64,000 bases of DNA from Geosiphon pyriformis (Eukaryota > Glomeromycota > Glomeromycetes > Archaeosporales > Geosiphonaceae): assembly GCA_016748015.1 (NCBI GenBank), contig JAAOMT010000684.1, forward strand, positions 62,001 through 126,000. The letters are read 5' to 3'. Under the pieces are notes generated by a model. The model ran no database searches, had not been told where the DNA came from, and was given only the letters and a program-made list of their open reading frames with translations. The position numbers were made by a program, and so were the translations under genes. Below, in pieces: positions 1 through 11,825 of the stretch; positions within the stretch are counted from its first letter, which is position 1; every line of letters starts with the position of its first letter.

Positions 1-1548
1 AGGCGATGTTAAAATCTTGCAAAGCCTCGCCACATCGACCTCGAATATAATAGATTTGTCCACGTGTACGAAGTGCGAATACGTCATTGGGCTTCAATTC
101 GAGTCCCCTACTCAAATCTTTCTCTGCCTTTTCATAATTTTGTAAATATTCGTAGATTCTTCCACGTGTGATCAAAGCAAATGAGTCTTCAGGATTCAAT
201 TCCAAAGCTCGATTTAAGTCTGTCAAAGCTTCTTCGTGTCTTTGAAGGCTGCGATAAATTTCACCCCTGTTGGCCAAGGTTGGCGCATCGTTAGGCTCCA
301 ATTGTAAAGCTACCTCCAAATCAGCCAATGCTTCTTTATTTCGATTCAATAAACGCAAAACACCACTGCGATGACGTAAAGCTTCAATTTGAGTGGGAGA
401 AATCTCTAGAGCATGATTGAAATCGACTAAGGCTTTCTCATTATCTTTTATGAGGCGATGAATGCTTCCGCGATTTATAAGTGAAATGGTATTGTCAGGA
501 TCGATCTGAAGGGCGTTATTGTAACATGATAAAGCGTTGCCATATTGATGATTTGCATTGTAGGCGTCAGCTAAGTGGTTGTAAATTTCTGTATTTGTTT
601 GATCATAGTGAGCTGCTCTCGTAAGGTCAGCTACGTTATCAAAAATTTTAAAAAAAATTAAAAATTAAAAAGTTTATAACGGATTGAATCCTTCCTAACA
701 TTATTTCGTTTTAAAGGTAAATAAAATCAATGAATTTTTGAATGAAAAATTGATTATCATACCTATTGCCTTTTCATAATGTCCAAGTTTAAGATAAACC
801 TCACCACGAGAATGCCAAGCAAATGAATCATCTTCAATTTCTAACGAGTCGTTCAAATCTTTTAAGGCCTCTTCATATTTTCCCAACACACTATACACGC
901 TTCCACGACTTCCTAGAGCTTTCGCGTTCCTGGGCTCAATAGATAAGGTTTGATTGAAATCTTTCAAAGCATTTTCAAATTCATCCAAATTATGGTACAA
1001 ATCCCCCCGAGTCCTGAGTGCATGTACATTATAGGGGTCGATTGAAATCGCTCTGGATATCTTCGCTAACCCCTGATCATTGTTTCCTAGCATCGCATAA
1101 ACATAACCTATATCAGTGAGTACTTTTGGATTATTTGGCTCCTGCGTGAGAAGTGTGTATTTTTCAGCTAATGTTTTTTCAAGTGTAGATGGTTTTGGGC
1201 TTATTGACATACGACGAGTTGAGGTATGTGAGGCAGTTGTGCATTTTGTTGTTGGCCTTGATTGATCTGACAGGCGAGAAAGGGAAGATAGCGACGCAGT
1301 GGTCGAACTTTCGGCTTCCTTTTGTTATCATTTTCAAAGAATAGAATAAAGTTTTAATTTATAACAAGTTATGGATGGGCAATTTATTGAGGTTTGGAAA
1401 ATGTTATAGATTTTCAAATAAATCCAAAAATTTGAGAGATGCAAAAAGGAATCAAGTTAGTAATTTTTTCAAGGTGAATATTATTCAAAAATCAACTTAC
1501 ATCTTCTGGTTGATGTTGGTAGATACTCATTTGCCGATTTAGTTCCAT
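1..1548 (-). CDS. TPR-repeat protein, 3' end beyond window
   Basis: Three exons on the minus strand: 1501-1548, 763-1318 and 1-630, with the last running off the window. The 16-codon first exon starts MELNRQMSIY and ends at a GTAAGT donor. Exon 2 carries a Ser/Thr-rich linker and the first TPR units (e.g. NVHALRTRGDLYHNLDEFEN). Exon 3 continues the array without a stop (e.g. NALSCYNNALQIDPDN, EALTDLNRALELNPEDSF). The 763/630 join restores a normal TPR helix, YEKAI-ADLTRAA, in phase 1. At least 411 residues are present, with about nine or ten TPR units of roughly 34 aa. TPR arrays are protein-interaction scaffolds. No catalytic domain is visible, so the partner and role are unknown. The C-terminus is outside the window. 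Confidence 0.88.
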
Positions 1549-3162
1549 AATATCCTTTAATCAAATGTTTATTGCATAAATCTCTTTGAGGTAAAAATAA
1601 CAAACTCAAGGCTATATTTCGAAGATATTAATTGGAAAATTGTGCTTTATTAAGGTTCTCAAGAATCTTTTATAGAATCAAGGAATATATTTCTAACCTG
1701 TTTTCTTTAAGATATATGATTAATTCCTTTAAGTTGTCTTTGAACACATTAAAAAAATTCTCCTTTATGATTCAAAAAAGGCTGAAATTTACTATGGGCC
1801 AAATGAAATTTGATTTTGAAAATAACAGAAGGTAATTAAAGTTCACAGTCCAGGAGTCGGCCAAAATAATTAAAAATTTTCTTTGCTAAAACAAAATGAT
1901 CTCAAGACCAATTTTGGGGAAGCACACAAGTCTATGCCATATTTTAAGAATGATGGCTTAGTTCGGTAGTAGGCTGTGTTTTAGTTTAGATTGTCAGATG
2001 ATGGCCAGCCAGTACATATGATAATCCACTATTGAAATTTTGCTTTTTAATAAGTATCTAAAATTGAAATTTCAGATTAGGATAAAACGCCTACGGCGAA
2101 GCTTTTCAGTCCTCTTCCATGCATACACTTGGCATTGACCCTATTTGAAAAACCAAGTGATACACTGTTAGTTCTTTTACTTCCAAAGGCGAAGAATAAA
2201 AAAATTATTTTGATTATGGTACCGAGCAACCGAAATTTTTCAATCAGATTAATTCAATTCCGCGAAGTCAGCTTAAATATTTTCAATACCCATAAATGGA
2301 TAAAAAAACTTTTGAATGTTAAAATTTGCTGAAGGAGTCCCAAAGTAAACGAACTCGACCTTGTGTGAGCCTGATAAACATTAGAGAAAGTCTCAGGAAA
2401 ATCACTTGAAAATTTTGGAAGAATAAAAATCATTGGATTGATTACGTTGGATTTGCTTCTACGTTCGTTGAAAATCCCAGTTTAATTTATTAAATATCAT
2501 TATTTAGTTTTTCTAGATCGGCTTTCAATTGATTCGTCGAGTGCTAGTTTCAAATTTATATGATTGGTTTATTCTACACATCACATCTGGAGACACCTAT
2601 TCACCAGCTTTGAGTGACAAGAAAAATACCTTTCGCTTATTTTTCAGCGAGTCAAATGTTCACAATTATAAAACTCCATACCTTTTTTGTTGTTTCTGCA
2701 TCTGAATGTTAATTTGTAATACCTATTTACATTGTGATGAAAGAAACCATGTAGATAGACTCAATAGTATACTGCCTTTTAGAAGTTCTATTTTAAATAA
2801 TATTTAGCATAAAACCAAATCCAGTCTTTTCTAAATATAATAGTTTTGAAAATTTTATTCGTAAATTTGGTTAATTCGAAACTTGATAAATTACCATATC
2901 TATATGTTTCATATGTCTCATATATCAATATTTCGAGTGTTGAATAAAGAGGCTTCGCAGTTATAATTTAAAACAACCCAAAATATGTCATAGTATATGG
3001 AGAAGCAATCCGAAATTTACTTTTTCAAGCTAGATAAAGGTTTTGTCTATTGTGTTACCATGTAATCATTGACCAAACAGCAGATAGCTACATATTTAGC
3101 TGTCCAATAATTAGGATCAAACTATTAACAACTTATTCCTCATCAATTTCAATCTTTATAAC
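1549..3162. other. Intergenic, nothing recognised
   Basis: AT-rich sequence between two divergently oriented genes, so it should hold both promoters. Short open frames at about 1632-1835 and 2129-2332 show no domain or splice structure. I see no RNA gene or mobile element. Confidence 0.5.
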
Positions 3163-4091
3163 ATGAATCCCAATCTTTGTGAGTCACTAGTGAAAGAATA
3201 TTCAAAGGAAGAAGTTGTTGAAAATATTTACTCAATCTTCTTGGAAGCAAATAAACGTTGGGAATATGATGACGATATTTCGCAAAGCATTATCAACTGG
3301 ATCAAGACAAACAATTATGACCCAGAATATTTATTTGATTTAATTTTAAATTCGAGAACACCAGCTGAGCGTGGATGCGTTCTTGCACTCTTTTATGACT
3401 ATGGCATTGGAGTAAAGGAAAATAAAAGCCTTGCAGCTGAATCATATAAAATAGCTGCAGAGAGTGGGGATTTACTAGCACAAGTACAATTAGGGTTTTA
3501 TTTGCAAGAAGGTTTGAAAAATTAATTTGATTAGCATATCTTTCTATCAATTTATGACATAGGAATGACTATCCTTGATTCTTTAGGGTGGGGATTAAAG
3601 CGGGATAAGAAGGAAGCGGTCTATTGGTATCGAAAGGCCTCTGATGATGGTTTTGAGGGAGGACACAACTTTTTAGGAATTTGTTATCAATGGGGTACGT
3701 ATGTAAAATATATCTGAATAGAAGCATTGTTTTTGTATTTTCTTTCTTTTTCAAATTATTCAACTAAATAGGGTTAGGAGTAACAATAGATAGCAAATTG
3801 GCTTTTGAATACACACTTAAAGCAGCATCGGCTGTCGAATATGGAGAACCACAAGCTCGGCTTGGCTCCTTTTATGAATCGGGTTTTGGTACCAAAATAG
3901 ATCTATGTAAAGCCTTCAAATGGTACCAAAAATCTGCCGCTAACCAGTATTTAGATGGGCTTCTTTTTTTGGGTACTTGCTACCGATCTGGTCTTGGAAC
4001 TCGGCGTGATATACATCAAGCAATCAAGTCTTGGAGATACTTAGGGAATCATACGAGTCTTTATTACCTATTCGAAAAAAATATCGGTTAA
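3163..4091 (+). CDS. Sel1-repeat (SLR) protein
   Basis: Three exons, 3163-3511, 3587-3694 and 3772-4091, give 258 aa. Both introns are about 75 bp, phase 1, GT-AG. The N-terminal ~70 residues are helical without a recognised domain. Residues ~75-240 are four to five Sel1 repeats with the consensus LGxxYxxGxGVxxDxxKAxxWYxKAA: see RDKKEAVYWYRKASDDG, KAFKWYQKSAANQY and RRDIHQAIKSW. Each splice junction falls at the same point of a repeat (the G of GxG), which supports the model. Sel1 proteins act as adaptors, for example in ER-associated degradation or chitin synthase regulation. In AM fungi they are often paired with kinase domains, but no kinase is present here. The specific role is unknown. 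Confidence 0.87.
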
Positions 4092-6635
4092 TCTACCCTT
4101 ATTAAAAACGCATAGCTAATGAAATATTAGATGACAGACTCCTTTTTAAGCTGGGTCTAATTTCATAATTTCTCTTATAGAAGGCATTTGAACTATAAAA
4201 GATATGATTATTTGTTTTTGAGTTGAGAAATTGCTTACGCATCAAATACAGCTAAACTATTAGAATAATTTACTGAGCACATTCTAGATATACTTGGTTC
4301 CTATCACGCTACTCAAAATGACATTAATACCCACAGTATGACCTTATTTTACAGAGGAGCTCAAGATGTGCACTCACCACACCAAATGAAAAATATTTGC
4401 TCCTCCAGCCACGCTTCCCATGCACCAAGTGTGCCTCCTTTCTTTGGTTTGCTGTTACATCCCGATTCTGGAGTAAACAAAATCTTTGAATTTTTTTTTG
4501 AAAAAAAAAGAAGATAATTTCTGAAATGCATCCTCATAAAAAAAGACATGATTAAAAACCATCTCTACCAGATTAATCAGAAAGTCTCAGAAACTCTAAT
4601 TGTTTTAAGCAGAAAAAATATATTTAACGCTGATTCTAATTTTCGTTTGAAGCCTAAAGAAATTTTAATGACAGCCTAATTACTAAAAAATATAAAATAT
4701 AATTTTTTTTAAAATATTTTTTGAACCTCAAAATTTAAAATATTAATATTAATATTAGATTCTTTTTTGTTAATTGATTAAAATATTTAGCTCTGTTAAT
4801 AAACAATATTTCAAAATCTATATCAAAAATAAATCTGAAAGATTCTTTCAACAGAAAATTTTTAAATTTTAACTTTGTATCCTTGAAAATTACGGCCTAA
4901 CGTCTCATGAAATGTTTGACTGAAATTTGATAGCCTAGACCTAATTCAAAATACATCTACCATTTAGAGAATATTAAATACTTTAGTCTTCCTACTATGA
5001 AGCAATTCAAAAATATGAATCAATTTGGTAAGTGGATTTGTTCAGCAAGTTTTTAGGAAAAAGATTTTTAAATTTGGAATTGTTTTCTGTTTGCATTGAT
5101 TAGTTGCATGTGATCAATCCAATTTCTTATAGTGATTTCTCGATAAACGTGCAAATCAACTTTTTTTTAAATAAGTTAATATGATAATTTTATATTTTCG
5201 AATCACATTTGGGACTGGCTGTATGGCTTTTTCCCCAAATCAAGTAACTGTTTTTTTTTGACACTGTTTTTTTTTCTCTTTATCTTTCCATTCTGAAAAT
5301 ACTTTGCAGATCGATTTGTCATCTGATATTTTTTTCAAGTTTTATGGAATTCATCGTAAAAATTCTTTTCATGGTCATTTTTCAACTTAAATGTTTTAAT
5401 TTTTTTGTATTAAAAAAAAACGGCTCTTTATATTTTTTTTACTGATGTAAATCAATATAAACCGAATGAAGTTATAGGATGGGTCTTCGATATGGTAGTT
5501 TACAGATTTTAAAGTTCAATAATCTTGATTAAGTATCTTTTATATTTCTCCGTTATAAATATTTTTAATTTGACCAAAATATAATATTTTTGTCATGTTG
5601 CCAAACAAAACGCAAAAATTAAAAATTATTTTGGAACTTTCGCAAATAGTTTCCAAAGTTTTTCGCAAGTTTCTGCGACGATTCAAAAACCTTTTCAAGA
5701 AAGGCAATTTATCATATTTATAACTGCTATTTCGCACGATTATTTTTTATTTGTTGATCTGATAACGATCAGTTATAGTATTAGTTTACCCCCAATAAAA
5801 TATTGAGGTAATAAATTTAAGGGAGCAGAAACAGATTCTGGGTTTAGAATTCTCTTTAGAAAAAGAGTTTAGAGGGAATTATTTTAATAATTTTCTCACC
5901 TTACCTCAAATTGTGGCAACTAATTCGGCCGCTAACCAAGACCTTTAATTCTGAACTCTCATCACTTAACTTGGAAATTTTATCTATCAAAGGATCCTTT
6001 ATTTCAGAATAAAGAGGATGATGCATTTAATTTAATTTATTACAAATTTCAATTTTTTTAAAGGATTAAAAATTTTTCGGAGCATTTTGAAGATTGTTTT
6101 CTTGTCTTTTTCGTGAGAAAATTTTCATTTTAGCAATGTCTTTATTATTATAAGCTTAATTGAGAATAACGACCCTGAAACAGTGTTTCAGTTGATTAAA
6201 CAATAAAAATACAACATCCTATAAAGAAAACCGTACAATTGTTATTAGAATAATAGCCTTTCACCATGCATGCATCTAAGCCTTAGCAATATCATGTTGG
6301 TCCTAAATTTAGATTTCCTTATGAGTAGTGACATTCGAAAAATTGAATCCCCACTTGCTTAAATTATATAGTTCGAGTTGTTACACTCTTTCAAATGAAA
6401 CTAAACCTTTGTTTCAAAAATTTTATTTTACTATTCTTTATATATATACATGTATATTTAAATATGTTTATTTGTAGGTGAATATTAGATGGGCAATTAG
6501 AGTATGTTTAATAAACGAAAAAATTATTTATACTGAGAAAGTTTAGAAGTTTCCTGTTTATCCACGAAAGACTTTGCAGTCCAAAATCAAAATTATCATA
6601 AATCTGATCAATTATCAACTTTTCAAACATATTAA
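4092..6635. other. Intergenic, nothing recognised
   Basis: About 2.5 kb of AT-rich DNA with homopolymer T and A runs (for example near 5240-5280 and 5400-5430). No open frame has domain character. No TIRs or RNA gene seen. Confidence 0.5.
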
Positions 6636-7103
6636 ATGAAACTTTTCATTTTTGGATTCATACTTTTGGTGGTTCTCTTTGAAATTGCTTGGTCAATACC
6701 GCTCACCCAACGACGAAAATATAAAACTTTACAAAAGAAAGATGCCTGGTGCGAAATGAAGAAAAATTCTTGGACAGATGAAACTGTTAGTGGATTTGTG
6801 GGCTTTTCCCAAAAACAAGGCAACTCACCTTCAATGTTAATATACGGACAATGGGACACTGGTTTCAATAATCCAGATATCGAAAAATATTCATTCAATA
6901 TAGTTCCCGCAAACTATAAGCTCACGGAGAAATTAAGAATTATTCCTCATGAGAATGGAGCAACCGAACCTTGGAATATTAAAGTTGAGGATTTATTCTT
7001 TGGGAGCAATTTAGAAGGCACATCTCTGACAGGCGAACAAACCTTTGAAGTTCGTTATGATGGCACCGTTATTGGATCAGCTCCGATAAATATTGTGGGA
7101 TAA
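6636..7103 (+). CDS. Small secreted protein, candidate effector
   Basis: Single-exon 155-aa protein. Residues 1-20 form a classic signal peptide (MKLFIFGFILLVVLFEIAWS), with likely cleavage after AWS. The mature part begins with a basic stretch (QRRKYK). It then has a predicted beta-rich domain containing GFVGFSQ, LIYGQWDTGF and a terminal TFEVRYDGTVIG strand. The FSQ...GQ..TGF pattern is faintly reminiscent of Cu/Zn superoxide dismutase-like folds, but no His metal ligands are visible, so no enzymatic role is claimed. It has one mature cysteine (WCEM). Size, secretion signal and lack of a known domain fit a secreted fungal effector or cell-wall protein, which is inference only. Confidence 0.8.
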   Translation: MKLFIFGFILLVVLFEIAWSIPLTQRRKYKTLQKKDAWCEMKKNSWTDETVSGFVGFSQKQGNSPSMLIYGQWDTGFNNPDIEKYSFNIVPANYKLTEKLRIIPHENGATEPWNIKVEDLFFGSNLEGTSLTGEQTFEVRYDGTVIGSAPINIVG

Positions 7104-7640
7104 TACGCTTGGTAAAAACAATTGTAATATATTTTAACTCCGAAAATATTGTATATTTTCGTGGCTGTACAAATTAAAAATTGAGAAAATCAAAGGACAG
7201 AAATGTCCAAGAACTTTGAGAATTTTTATTTTTATCCATTTTGAATAATAAACTTGCTGGCATGTAAAAACCAAATTTTAAAAGATTGAAAAGTAGTTGT
7301 CACTATGCAAATGAGAATATTGTGCAATTCAATTGTCATATTGTTGGACCAAAGAAAAACACATTTTACATGCATTATTATTTAATGTTACTATGCATAA
7401 ATTAATTTAAATCTGAACTTCATTCTGGTTCGATTTTCCCAATGCTTGAATTGGCTTGCATAATCTTACTCGAATATAGTGCACCTCAGGTAAAAATATC
7501 TTGGATTTTTCGTTGTAAATTTTAATTTACAATCAAATGAAATATGCACTTGGTCAAAAATACATTTTTAAGTTTTCATTACATTAAAGTTACACTCCCA
7601 TAAAATGGAAATTTCATTGCTTGCCGATTGGGTATTATTT
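7104..7640. other. Intergenic between convergent genes
   Basis: Short AT-rich spacer between the 3' ends of the secreted-protein gene and the kelch gene. It should carry both polyadenylation regions. Nothing else seen. Confidence 0.5.
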
Positions 7641-9578
7641 TTATGAATCGGGCTCGGGCTCGGGAATGGGATCAGGATTGACGAGAGATAGAACAGGTTT
7701 CACGACTATATAAGCATCCACGGATTGTACATCAAATTGTCCCCGATGTTCCATGCTCTCTAAACTTTCTCTTACATGCTCCATTTTTCCTTTTGATTCT
7801 TCTGTAGCTCGAAGATCATTAGGCTGAATCATAGACAACAATGGATTCCCAGAATCCTGACGTGAATGGGACGGTAAGTCGGGTGTATGTGGGGTCGAAG
7901 GATCTGATTTATTGTATTTGCGATATTTTGTTTCCAGAGATACCAAAGATTTGGTATTGGCATCATTGTCAGGATCCCCATGAGTCACAATTACTGGTCG
8001 ATCGACGACGAAAGATCGTTCTGGTTTTCTTCGAAGCAATAAATAAGCCACTATCCCAATTAAGGCCGCCCCGGCTACAGAACCGGCAACTAATAGTCCA
8101 ACCAATAATCCAGAATTTTTATTTATTCCTGGAACTGGTATTGACATGGGTAAAGGATTCTCATCCTTTGAAATTGTAGGTGATACATATGATTGATATG
8201 AATAGGTGTTTAGCCAAGTCCAATTCTGTGTATTCAATACATATAGATTATTATCAACTGAACCAGCTACTCGCCCTAATAAAAATTAACATGAAAGGAT
8301 TTAAAACTTTTTTACAAATAAAATAGGGGATCGAATTTTCTTGAGACTTCAATATCAAACAGGTAACCTACCAAATGCGACAATCATATTAACACCTACA
8401 AGAGTCGCCGTGTGTCGAAATCTCGGAGCTGGTGGATTGATAAGTATCGGTTGCGACCATGACCAATTTGTCGCATCTAAAACAGCAACGTCGCCAAAAA
8501 CCGTATTGGAAACATCATTTCCTCCGTAAATAATTATGTTATCACCTTGTTCTGTTTGCAATAACCAAAATAAATCAAGTTTTGTTTAATTGAAAACATT
8601 GCCAAATTTTAAAAATTTTAAATCTTAATAATCACCAACTGCTGTGTGGTCTCGCCTTTGTTTGGGAATTTTTCCCGTGGCATGATTCAGCTGCCAAACA
8701 CCATTAATCATATCAAACCAATAAATTTCAGTCATGTCAGCCATACTGGCTGGGCCATTGAGGCCACCCAGTAAAATGAATTTTGTTCCAACAATTGATG
8801 CCGTATGACGTATTCGATTACCGAGTAATGATACAGATACGGTGGGAGGTACCCAAGTCTTTAAAGCTACAGTATCCAAAGCCCAAAAATCCGAAAAAAC
8901 ATTATTGTTGGTAGTAATTTGACCATTCATTGCTCCACCACCATAGATTAACATAAATCCAGTAGAATTTTTCGCGGCAGCGTGAAACACACGTGTCGTA
9001 GGTTCTTGAGCTATTACAGGATTTGACCATTGAGTCGTATTTGTATCATAAACGTGTACTGAACTTTCAACAACTGAAGGTGAAGTTGCTGTTTTTGTAG
9101 TCATACCACCATAAACAATAATTTGCGAATTATTTGGACCGCCTTCTAAAGCTGTATGACCTACCAGACGAGGAGCTTGAGTTGGGTCAATTGCTTGCCA
9201 AGGTGGTTTATTTACTTCAAATGGGTTCAAGACATCAAGCATTAAAAAATCCGTAATATGATTTTGCAAGTCTCTTCTGCCTCCTATAAAGTAGATATGA
9301 TTGTCTATCAACGTAGCAGAATGACCAAATCTTGGCATGACATTTGAAGTTGGTTGCGCAGGTGGAATTGCATTTATCTGACTTGTGAAGAGGAGTAGCA
9401 GCAGTAAGGGTAAAAATTTTATTGAAATAAAAGGTTTTCTTGTGGTTTTGATTAAATTTTGAACTATTGGTGTTATTATTGGCTTTTGTTGTGGACATTT
9501 TCTTAATTCCAATAATCGCTTCTTCGATTTTTTGAGTGCAGTGATGCTTTTATGCGAAAAGGGGGGCATAATATTCAT
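7641..9578 (-). CDS. Kelch-repeat single-pass membrane protein
   Basis: Three exons, 8636-9578, 8372-8551 and 7641-8275, give 585 aa; both introns are phase 1. A basic N-terminus of ~53 residues precedes a hydrophobic segment (~56-70, FLPLLLLLLFTSQ) that is either a signal-anchor or a late signal peptide. Residues ~83-395 form a kelch/galactose-oxidase-type beta-propeller with typical units: PRFGHSATLIDNHIYFIGG, SQIIVYGG, GFMLIYGGGA, KFILLGGLNG, NIIIYGGN. A second hydrophobic helix at ~431-455 ends in LLLRRK, a stop-transfer signature. An acidic/proline-rich cytoplasmic tail follows, ending PIPEPEPDS. The start is the first in-frame ATG; M4 is an alternative. The layout suggests an extracellular propeller anchored in the plasma or endomembrane. 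The ligand is unknown. Confidence 0.88.
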
Positions 9579-10196
9579 TTATATTTATATTATATTAATT
9601 ATTATGTTGTAATCTATTAAAGAAAAGAATTTTTATACGAACAAGAATGAATTAGGAAAAGAGAATGAGAAAATTGTCGGGATATTTCGAGATTAAATCT
9701 ACACAAGTATAAGTGAATAAAACCCCAGATTGGCGGAAAGTATATATTATTGGTGTGATAATGACAAAGGTATTCCGAATAGTCGTAAAAAATGAATGAA
9801 TAACAAGTTGCAAAATTTGAATATGTTCTTGCCAATGCACAACATTATCTGGAACACAAAAGTTTCAAACTGAATTCCATCTTAAGAAGCCCAACAGATA
9901 GTTGGTAAGACACATAATTCTGCATTAAATAAGTCAGGATTTTACACTACTGCAAGCAATTTAATTAAAAACTCCTTGGACACGAGCGATTAGGACGTTA
10001 GACCAAACTCTCCTTTCCATTGCCCTACTGATATGTGAAAAAAGATCATAGACCGAGTAGATTTACAAAGTTCGTAATATTAAACGATGAAAATTAAATA
10101 AAGAGCTTTAGCAAATTTCAAAGATTTTGTTGGTTTCCACTATCAAAAAATTTTAAAATCATAGGATTTTATATATTGTTTTAAAGCGTCAGATAA
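9579..10196. other. Intergenic / promoter of kelch gene
   Basis: About 600 bp between two minus-strand genes. Overlapping short minus-strand frames at 9617-9840 have no domain character. Nothing recognised. Confidence 0.45.
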
Positions 10197-11825
10197 TTAA
10201 ATTCCTACATTTAAGCCTTCAAAATTTGCATTTATATTTCCTCTATTTGAATGAACAATTAATAAGTTATTAGCACTCTCGTTTACAATCCCTACTTCCT
10301 GACTTCTTTTCTGGACTAAAACTCTTCTATTCTTTCCAAGAGCATGGACCCTTTTTCCTGCATTTAAATCATACCTTCCCGAGAATGTATTATCCTTTAT
10401 TCAAGAAGCAAAGATGGAAACTTTAATTTTAATAAACAAAAAATCCACAAATTAATTTTGGACTCTTACAAAAGTGAGTGAAATATCGCTGGCGTGATAT
10501 TCGTCAGGATAATCTTTCCGCGGGAAGCCAACTTGGGATGAAATGCTGATATTCATAGTATTTCTGGTCTTGTTTTGTACGATATTGATAAGATTAGTGC
10601 TCCAGGTTTCTTGAGTTCGATGACCAATATTCCCGAAAAAGGTAATATTTTTAAGAAAAAAACCCTAAAAAAGAAAAGTCAAAATCAAATGCGCCAGACT
10701 TTTTATGAAGATATGAGGCGGGTATTGTACATTGAGTAAAATATAGCCACTTTTGGTCACCACACTGAAATCCGAATGAATATATGGCAATTCGTTCGCA
10801 AGAAGATAAACATTGTATCCTTCTAATTTGAAAAGGGTGGAGGTATCAACTGGATTTTCAAAATTTCGAGGCAAATAGATATTAATCCGTACTGTTCCAC
10901 AATTAGGTCTGCCTACATAACTCCAATGTGGAAAAAATGGATATTGTTTTTCCTCCTTAAATTTAGTTTGCAAAGATGTCGTTAGGATAAAAGAGTTGAA
11001 AGATAAATATTTTAAAACCAAATGAAAGGTTTACCGCAGTGAAAATATAACCTTTTCTATCTTTTATAAATTTTTGACTAGCAGTTGTTGGATTTAGTGA
11101 ATTCGTTTGGACTTCCATGACAACTTTCGAGATTGTTGAACTGTGCTGAAAAATATGCACTTCTCGATGCTGGAAAATTGAAATTGGAAAGAAAATTTTC
11201 GAGTTTTGAAAAGATATTTTCTCTTAAAATATTTCATTTTTACCATAAAAATTCCAGATGAATCAATTTTGAGTTCCGGGAATTCAAAAGGATTGTAGCT
11301 ATAATATGTGGGATTTCCGGTAAATTTTGGTAGTAAATGGCATCGAATACGACCCATTTGAATAGGTGCCTTAATTAATGAAAAAATACAGAATTTAGAG
11401 AATTTTCAACACTTAATTTATAAATCAACAATTCAAACTCTTACAAAAAGCAAAATTTCCAAGGTAACGTATAGTAATAAATAGCAAATTATCAGAGATC
11501 CGAAAGCTTTTATTGTTCGGGAAAAAATTACCCAACAATAATTAAATAATTTAAAAATAATTTGACGCAGCCAACCTTTAAAAATGGAATTGCGAAAGAT
11601 CAGGACAATTTCTTTCTCGCTAGCGAGATTTACAGAAACACTCAGTCACTTACTAATAAGCCATTTTAATAATATAATCTCTATTATTTCATGTTGCTGG
11701 GAAGGTGGCGATACTGGTGTTTTGGTCAATGGAAATTCTTCTGCAATGATGTTAATAGAATCATTGTCTTCAGCAATATTTGTGATAAGTGGTTTTCTAA
11801 CATTCTCAGTGCTTCCATAGTTCAT
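10197..11825 (-). CDS. Type II membrane protein with adhesin-like beta-repeat domain
   Basis: Seven exons: 11654-11825, 11445-11575, 11244-11369, 11035-11169, 10731-10955, 10470-10664 and 10197-10394. They give 393 aa, with all joins in phase. The N-terminal ~60 residues are polar (MNYGSTENVRKPL...). A membrane helix lies at ~81-101 (SLIICYLLLYVTLEILLF). The rest would be outside: beta-strand repeats such as GTVRINIYLP, SDFSVVTKSGYILLN, NTFSGRYDLNAG and NLLIVHSNRGNINANFEG. Fungal proteins of the DUF4097/DUF7330 'adhesin-like' type have this plan: N-terminal anchor, a TxSGxI-type strand repeat, an FxGxF/Y segment, and a closing GxVG...SNGxIxxxF strand. The family call is by pattern, not by search. 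The least certain junction is the donor after residue 263 (GTACAA at 10730). Function is unknown, possibly cell-surface. Confidence 0.75.

Noticed and set aside
1632-2332. Two 67-residue plus-strand frames
   Set aside because: Low-complexity translations of AT-rich DNA with no splice context or domain.
7841-8529. Plus-strand frames of 60-112 residues
   Set aside because: Antisense shadows of the kelch gene.
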